From assembly GCA_049291875.1 (NCBI GenBank), contig JBATQE010000008.1:1-28611 (forward strand): DNA of 28,611 nucleotides, in the 5' to 3' direction. Below the pieces are notes generated by a model. It saw only the letters and a list, made by a program, of their open reading frames with translations. It was not told the origin of the DNA and searched no databases. The stretch comes from CTSOIL-112 sp049291875. GTDB lineage: Bacteria > Pseudomonadota > Gammaproteobacteria > Burkholderiales > Burkholderiaceae. Shown here piece by piece: positions 23,144 to 28,611 of the stretch. Each line of letters begins with the position of its first letter. The stretch's first letter is position 1. The position numbers and the translations under genes were made by a program.

Positions 23144-24484
23144 ATGAACCTTGATTCACATACACCTTCCGCCAAACAAACGCAGAATGAGCCCGTGGCC
23201 AATCAGACCTCGGCTGACTATTCTGCTGGCGCAGCACCATCATTAGCACCATCAGCACCTTCTGACGTCAGCCAAGCGCCTCGGCCCTACAGGGCATTCA
23301 TTCTCGCCGCCTGCCTGATCGTTTTGGTCTCCATGGGGATGCGCCAGTCTTTGGGCTTGTTCGTTCAGCCGATCGTATTGAACACCGGTTTGTCAATTGC
23401 CTTGGTCAGTCTTGCCATGGCGGTCGGGCAAGTGATGTGGGGCTTTGCGCAGCCCATCGCCGGATTGTTGGCCGAACGCTACGGCGTGCGTCAAGTCGCT
23501 TTGCTCGGATTTCTATTCTTGGTCGGTAGTTTGCTGATGATGCCGTTCATGCAAAATGCGACCGGCGTCTTTTTGGTGTTCGGCATTTTATCGGCCATTG
23601 GCGCGGGATTGACCAGCATTTCGCTGTTTATTGGCGCGGCGGTACAAATGGTGCCGGCGCATCGCACCAGCTTTGTCTCCGGCTTAATCAATGCGAGCAG
23701 CTCGCTCGGGCAGTTCATTTTCGCACCTTTGGTACAGTTTTTCCTCAGCATGTGGTCTTGGGCGATCGCGACTGCGAGTTTGGGCTTGGTCGCCTTGGCC
23801 AGTATGCCTTTGCTGTACTGGATCACAGGAAAAACCGCCGCTGCGGTATCGACATCGACAGATGCCGCATCCGCCTGCTGCGGTGTCGCTGTTCCCAATG
23901 AAAAAGTCGGGTTTCGCCATGCGTGGAGCTCGCGCAACTATCGGCTGCTGCACATTGGTTTTTTTACCTGCGGTTTTCATGTCGCATTTTTGGTCACGCA
24001 TTTACCGGGTGCCGTTTCAATGTGCGGTCTGCCGTCAACGGTGGCCAGCAGCGCCTTGGCTATTATTGGCATCGCCAACGTATTTGGCAGTTTGGCAGTG
24101 GGGCATTTGTGCCAAAAATATTCCATGTCCAAAGTGCTCGGTAGCCTCTATCTGATGCGCGTGCTGGCGGTGGTGTGCTATATGTTCGCCCCAAAAACAG
24201 AGGTGACGTGGTACATTTTCGCCGCTGTATTGGGCACGACCTGGCTGGCGACCGTTCCACCCACCGCCGGATTGGTCGGCGGGCTGTTTGGTTTGCGCAA
24301 CATCAGCACGCTGTTTGGTCTGACCATGCTCTCACATCAAGTGGGTGCGTTTTTGGGCGCCTATCTTGGCGGTCTCGCCGTTCAATATACCCACAGTTTT
24401 GACTGGATGTGGTGGGCGGACGCTGCGTTGGCATTGGTCGCGGCCATTGCCAGTTTTGCGGTAAAAGTGCCGCGGAAGATTTAA
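23144..24484 (+). CDS. Major facilitator superfamily transporter
   Basis: A 446-residue inner-membrane transporter with a hydrophilic Pro/Ser/Ala-rich N-terminal tail of about 45 residues and about 12 membrane segments, in two halves separated by a cytoplasmic loop near residues 225-260 (TAAAVSTSTDAASACCG). The loop between helices 2 and 3 (GLLAERYGVRQVALLG) is the MFS signature. SMGMRQSLGLFVQPI and GFHVAFLVTHLP recall the monocarboxylate/oxalate (OxlT-like) branch, but the substrate cannot be assigned. The ATG at 23144 has no good ribosome-binding site. The run of helices does not suggest another N-terminus, so the extension may be real or the start slightly off. The neighbouring genes do not point to a pathway. 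Confidence 0.85.
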   Translation: MNLDSHTPSAKQTQNEPVANQTSADYSAGAAPSLAPSAPSDVSQAPRPYRAFILAACLIVLVSMGMRQSLGLFVQPIVLNTGLSIALVSLAMAVGQVMWGFAQPIAGLLAERYGVRQVALLGFLFLVGSLLMMPFMQNATGVFLVFGILSAIGAGLTSISLFIGAAVQMVPAHRTSFVSGLINASSSLGQFIFAPLVQFFLSMWSWAIATASLGLVALASMPLLYWITGKTAAAVSTSTDAASACCGVAVPNEKVGFRHAWSSRNYRLLHIGFFTCGFHVAFLVTHLPGAVSMCGLPSTVASSALAIIGIANVFGSLAVGHLCQKYSMSKVLGSLYLMRVLAVVCYMFAPKTEVTWYIFAAVLGTTWLATVPPTAGLVGGLFGLRNISTLFGLTMLSHQVGAFLGAYLGGLAVQYTHSFDWMWWADAALALVAAIASFAVKVPRKI

Positions 24485-24756
24485 ATAATAAATCAGTATA
24501 TACACTAATAAACAAAAAAAATTTAAAAATTAAAAGTATATATTTAAATATAAATGAATACTCCCTGTTTCTTTTTTGCAAAAACCCCATTATTTATATT
24601 CTTAATGTGTCAAAAATAAGTATATTTTGCACCTTTTGGGACGGGTTACATTATAATCCAAACCGTTTGAGTGCCTATTTCTCTATTTTAATCATCTGAT
24701 TAGCATATATTTTGTAAGCAAGCTATTTAAATTGATCTGTCACTAAAGGACGCGAT
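24485..24756. other. AT-rich gap before the adhesin gene
   Basis: A 272-base stretch that is strikingly A/T-rich in its first 120 bases (runs such as AAATTTAAAAATTAAAAG), unlike the rest of the window. It contains a promoter candidate (24627-24657) and the ribosome-binding site AAAGGA just before 24757. A small open frame (24409-24699) overlaps the transporter end and shows no family. Such AT-rich leaders are common in front of xenogeneic-silenced surface genes. Confidence 0.55.
24627..24657 (+). promoter_or_regulatory. Promoter candidate for the adhesin gene
   Basis: TTGCAC (24627-24632) and a perfect TATAAT (24652-24657) are 19 bases apart, slightly long. It lies about 100 bases before the start at 24757. 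Confidence 0.45.
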
Positions 24757-25947
24757 ATGAATAAAACGTATAAAAGTATCTTTAACCACCATACACAAAC
24801 TTGGGTGGCTACCAGCGAAAATACTGCCGCATGCGGTAAACGCAGTGGTAGCAAATTGGCGGCAAGTACATTGCTCGCCGTAGGTACTTTTTTAGGTGTG
24901 GTCTCTGGCGGAGCGGAGGCTGCAACCCTAACGTGTACTACGAGTGCCGCTACTGGTTCGGATGTCGTTTGCGGTCCATATGCAACGGCAAATACCGGCC
25001 AGTCTGTATCAATTGGCTATTATGCTCAAGCCACAGGCGATCAGTCGGTAGCGCTGGGTGCAAATGCCCAAGCAACGGGCAACTCTTCCGTTTCTATCGG
25101 GGGTGATGACTTGGATAAGGTTGCGAGTACGGCTCCACCGACATGGAACGTCAATGCCCCTAATACAAATAACAATACAGCTGCGGCAATCAAATATAAA
25201 GCCTTGACAGGGGATGATTTGGTTAACTTTGCGGACGCGACCAAGCGCTATGTGCCAACTCAGGCAGGAACTGGCGCCGTTGCATTGGGTGTTCAAGCTG
25301 TGGCGAGTGGTGAGTTAGGCACCGCTTTTGGTACCAAGGCAAAAGCGCTTGCGGTTGCTTCCGTTGGCTTGGGCGTGGGTGCGAATGCCAGCCTGGAAAA
25401 TGCAGTTGCCTTGGGCGCTGGTGCGACAACCGCAACCAATGCAACAGCAGTGACTTCCGCTACCGTAGGAACCGGTGCAAGCGCACTGACCTACGCCAAT
25501 TTCGGTGGCGCAAATGTATCGTCAGGCGACCAAGTGTCCGTAGGTAGCGTGGGGTATGAACGTCAAATTAAAAATGTAGCACCGGGCGCGGTAAGTACCA
25601 GCAGCACCGATGCGATCAATGGCAGTCAATTGTATTCAGTCGCGGTGACATTGCAAGACAAATTAACGCGCTACTACAGCGTTAAATCAAGTAATACAGC
25701 CGCCGGCAGTAACTATGCCAATGATGGTGCGACCGGAACAGATTCAATGGCCGCAGGTGTTAGCGCGGTGGCAGCGGGCGCAAGCGCAGTGGCAGTTGGC
25801 ACGGGAGCCAACGCAAACAAAGACTTCACGACAGTTGTTGGCAGTGGCGGTAAAGCCAATACCATGTATGGAACGGTGATGGGTGCCAATGCCAATGCTA
25901 CCGGACAAGGCTCCATTGCTCTGGGCGGTGCGCAACGACAGGTGTGA
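24757..25947 (+). CDS. Trimeric autotransporter adhesin (YadA-like), N-terminal part before an apparent frameshift
   Basis: A 396-codon open frame. It opens with an extended signal peptide of type V secretion (MNKTYKSIFNHHTQTWVATSE, then a hydrophobic stretch ending near GGAEAA). From about residue 80 it has YadA-head repeats (SVSIGYYAQATG, SVALGANAQATG, AVALGVQAVASG and similar), followed by a neck (STDAINGSQLYSV, residues 283-295) and a second head segment. The last nine codons (GGAQRQV) stop at 25945-25947, while head-type repeats continue without interruption in another frame from 25932. One base missing near 25930-25934 explains this. The fragment alone lacks an anchor and could not be displayed. 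Either the gene is inactivated or the base is a sequence error. Preceded by AAAGGA and an AT-rich leader. Confidence 0.85.
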   Translation: MNKTYKSIFNHHTQTWVATSENTAACGKRSGSKLAASTLLAVGTFLGVVSGGAEAATLTCTTSAATGSDVVCGPYATANTGQSVSIGYYAQATGDQSVALGANAQATGNSSVSIGGDDLDKVASTAPPTWNVNAPNTNNNTAAAIKYKALTGDDLVNFADATKRYVPTQAGTGAVALGVQAVASGELGTAFGTKAKALAVASVGLGVGANASLENAVALGAGATTATNATAVTSATVGTGASALTYANFGGANVSSGDQVSVGSVGYERQIKNVAPGAVSTSSTDAINGSQLYSVAVTLQDKLTRYYSVKSSNTAAGSNYANDGATGTDSMAAGVSAVAAGASAVAVGTGANANKDFTTVVGSGGKANTMYGTVMGANANATGQGSIALGGAQRQV

Positions 25948-28611
25948 CCACGGCCAATGGCACGGGTGCCATCGCCATCGGCGGTTACGGTGACAGCACG
26001 GCTGTGGGCGCAAAATCAAATGCCGACTACGCTGTTGCAATCGGTAGCGGATCGACAACAGGCGGTATCAACGCTGTCGCCGTTGGTAAAGCTGCCAATG
26101 CAACTGGATTGGACACCATCGCACTGGGGCAGCTCGCTCAAGCGAATAATACCAATGCCATTGCGATTGGTAAAAATGCGTTAGCTAACGGCTTTGGTTC
26201 AGGTGCCATTGCGATTGGTGCTGGCAGTAATGCTTCCTATGTTCGTGGAACAGCGGTCGGTCAAAATACCTATGCTTCCGGTAACTCTGTTGCATTAGGT
26301 AACAATGCCAATGCCTCGGGTGCCAACACCTTGACATCAACAAATGACAGCAATTCATCAGCTACAGCCGTGGGTTACCTCACTGTAGCAGGGAACCCCG
26401 CCAGTAGCGCAGGTGATGGCGCTACCGCCATCGGCGCGCGCGCCCAAGCTACAGGCGCCAGTGCGGTTGCGATCGGCGGTGCGACAGACGGTAACTTCGC
26501 TAAAGCCAGCGGTACTTTTGCAACCGCTGTGGGTTGGAATACCAACGCATCCGCGGATGGCACCGTCGCTTTAGGGCAAGCCGCTCAAGCCACAAGCAGC
26601 AGTGCCATTGCCGTTGGTAATGGCAGCATTGCCAACAACACCAGTGGCATTGCTATTGGTAAGGGCGCGCAAGCCACCGCAGCTCAGGCAATCAGCATTG
26701 GTACAGGTAATGTCGTCAGCGGAGCCAATGCGGGTGCGATTGGCGATCCATCCTATGTAAGCGGCGCAGGTACCTATACGATTGGTAACAATAATGGTAC
26801 TGCCGCCGCCCCGGTAGCAGCGACCAACTCAGGTGCATTTGGCAACAACAATGCCTTGCCAACGGCCTCTACAACAGGTATTCGCGTAGTGGGTAACAGT
26901 AATACCGTCAACTCATCCAATGTGATGGTGATGGGCAATAGCGTTACCGTCGGAACCGGTTTGGATGGTGCGGTTGTACTGGGTAATGCCTCAACGGTAT
27001 CCAAAGCGGTTGATACCGCCAGTTCAACGATTGCAGGTACAACCTTCACCTACGCAACGGCTGGTGCAGCGCCAGCAGATGGCGAAGTGGTCAGTGTCGG
27101 TACAGCCACCGCACCGCGCCAAATTCAAAATGTCGCCAATGGTCAAGTGACATCCACCAGCTTGGATGCAATCAATGGCAGTCAGTTGTATGCAGTGGCA
27201 AACACGTTAGCGGGCAAATTGACGCATTTTTATAGTGTGAACTCAACCGACACCACAGCGGGTAACTACAACAACGACGGAGCAACAGGCATCAGTGCTT
27301 TAGCTGCAGGCGTGAAGGCTCAAGCTGCTGGAAATAATGCTGTCGCGGTTGGCACCAGCAGTGCGGCGGGTTTTATCAATTCTATCGCGATGGGTGCATT
27401 TGCCAATGCCAAGGCTGATGATTCGATCAGCATTGGTGCCGGCTCCCAAGCAGGCAAAGATGCGTCGAATCCGTCCAGTATTGCGATTGGCACCTCTTCA
27501 CAGGCGATCAGCGCATTCAGTGTTGCGCTGGGTACTCAGGCCAATGCCAGTGGATATCGCGACAATGTCATGATTGGCTATCAGACCGGCGCATACGGCG
27601 GAGCTGTAAACAATCAAGACAATGTCGGTATCGGTTCTCAAGCAGCACAATATGTTACGGGTGGTGGTAACGTCGCCGTAGGCCGATATTCAGGCGGTAA
27701 TGTGACTGGTGGTGACAACGTTACAATGGGCTATTCTGCGGGTAATAGTATAACCGGTAGCAATAATATGGCTCTTGGTTCATTTTCTGGCTATGGAACA
27801 AAAGGTGATAACAATACATCCCTTGGTGCTCAAAGCGGTCAGAATATAACAGGCTCTAATAATATTAATATTGGTACTCGTGCAAATAATGTCACTGGCG
27901 GTTTAACTGTGAACAATGCTATTGCAATTGGTAACAATGCACAAGCCACCGCAGCTCAGGCGATCAGTATTGGTACGGCTAATGTCGTCAGTGGCGCTAA
28001 TGCTGGCGCGATTGGCGATCCATCCTTTGTGAGTGGCGCAGGTACGTATACGATTGGTAACAATAATGGCACAGCCGCTGCACCGGTAGCAGCGACCAAC
28101 TCAGGTGCATTTGGTAACAGCAATGCTTTGCCAACAGCTTCTACAAGCGGTATTCGTGTGATTGGCAACGATAACACCGTCAACTCATCCAATGTGATGG
28201 TGATGGGCAATAGCGTTACCGTCGGAACCGGTTTGGATGGTGCGGTTGTACTGGGTAATGCCTCAACGGTATCCAAAGCGGTTGATACCGCCAGCTCAAC
28301 GATTGCAGGTACAACCTTCACCTACGCAACGGCTGGTGCAGCGCCAGCAGATGGCGACGTGGTCAGTGTCGGCACAGCCACCGCACCGCGCCAAATTCAA
28401 AATGTCGCCAATGGTCAAGTGACAGCTACCAGCTTGGATGCAATCAATGGTAGCCAATTGTATGCTGTAGCAAGTACAGTCACGCGCGGCTTCGACCTGA
28501 CCACCAGCGCCTCCGCCGGTACAGCCAGCGGCACAACCCTGGAACAAGTCAGCCCGGGCGAAACCGTAACCTTGGACGCCGGCAAAAACATCGCCGTCAC
28601 CCAAGCGGGCA
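25932..28611 (+). CDS. Trimeric autotransporter adhesin (YadA-like), continuation in shifted frame, runs off the window
   Basis: This frame is open from 25932 to the window end (893 codons, no stop) and continues the adhesin of 24757-25947. It reads GTGAIAIGGYGDSTAVGA and then dozens of YadA-head repeats (AVAIG, AIAVG, TVALG). A neck follows at about 27159-27300 (SLDAINGSQLYAVANTLAGKLTHFYSV). Next come another head, an atypical Gly/Asn-rich beta-roll (about 27560-27910), a duplicated head segment, and a third neck at about 28431. The final stretch (FDLTTSASAGTASGTTLEQV) looks like the start of a stalk. The C-terminal anchor is outside the window. It has no start codon of its own in context and should be read with the preceding fragment as one frameshifted gene of more than 1280 codons. 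Confidence 0.85.
26670..27178 (+). repeat. Direct repeat copy 1 inside the adhesin gene
   Basis: About 509 bases repeated at 27942-28450, exactly 1272 bases (424 codons) downstream and in the same frame. By eye roughly nine bases in ten agree. The stretch 26904-27022 (119 bases) looks identical, while differences cluster in the first half and at the end. It encodes a head segment and the beginning of neck 2. Confidence 0.85.
27942..28450 (+). repeat. Direct repeat copy 2 inside the adhesin gene
   Basis: Second copy of the segment at 26670-27178, encoding a head segment and the beginning of neck 3. Recombination between the copies would remove 424 codons without changing frame. Confidence 0.85.

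Noticed and set aside
26965..27150. Small + strand frame repeated at 28237-28422
   Set aside because: It lies in the wrong frame within the adhesin repeat; it occurs twice only because the DNA is duplicated.
24757..28611. CRISPR-like array or satellite repeats
   Set aside because: The repetition is at the protein level (YadA head repeats) with variable DNA; there are no constant direct repeats with spacers.
1..28611. Mobile elements, integrases, toxin-antitoxin or defence genes
   Set aside because: I looked for transposase, integrase, restriction and toxin motifs in all listed frames and recognised none.

Overview
The window looks like a chromosomal segment of a Gram-negative bacterium, most likely a betaproteobacterium (Burkholderiales or Neisseriales type). 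The basis is a Neisseria/Bordetella-type general porin, a P-II protein close to proteobacterial GlnB, a long HrpA helicase, a seven-iron ferredoxin and a trimeric autotransporter with an extended signal peptide. I cannot name the genus from sequence alone.

Layout. 1-454 is non-coding apart from inverted repeats and a promoter candidate. 455-6019 holds a PBP7-type D-alanyl-D-alanine endopeptidase and the HrpA helicase. 6166-18331 is an alpha-glucoside (maltose-type) utilisation locus: LacI-family regulator (+), beta-phosphoglucomutase and GH65 disaccharide phosphorylase (both -), porin (-), then a + strand set of sugar-binding lipoprotein, two ABC permeases, GH13 alpha-glucosidase and ABC ATPase. 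18627-20302 holds an EI24/CysZ-like membrane protein overlapping a short CinA-type protein. 20459-21967 (-) holds ferredoxin FdxA and DAHP synthase. 22478-22816 is glnB behind an NtrC-like site and a sigma-54-like promoter. 23144-24484 is an MFS transporter. After an AT-rich gap, 24757 to the window end is a very large YadA-like adhesin broken by one apparent frameshift.

How the sugar genes fit together (inference from families). The porin admits the oligosaccharide, the lipoprotein captures it at the inner membrane, and the two permeases plus the ATPase import it. In the cytoplasm it can be hydrolysed by the GH13 enzyme or phosphorolysed by the GH65 enzyme to glucose and beta-glucose-1-phosphate, which beta-phosphoglucomutase converts to glucose-6-phosphate. 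CG-centred LacI-type operator candidates precede the phosphorylase, the porin and the binding protein, which fits control by the local LacI-family protein. No MalT, MalQ or GT35 phosphorylase is present in the window.

The items most worth a second look are the frameshifted adhesin with three head-neck modules, a 509-bp in-frame duplication and an odd inserted beta-roll, the nitrogen-type control region of glnB, the shared operator-like sites of the sugar locus, and the crossing inverted repeats upstream of the porin. I found no CRISPR array, insertion sequence, tRNA or rRNA gene.
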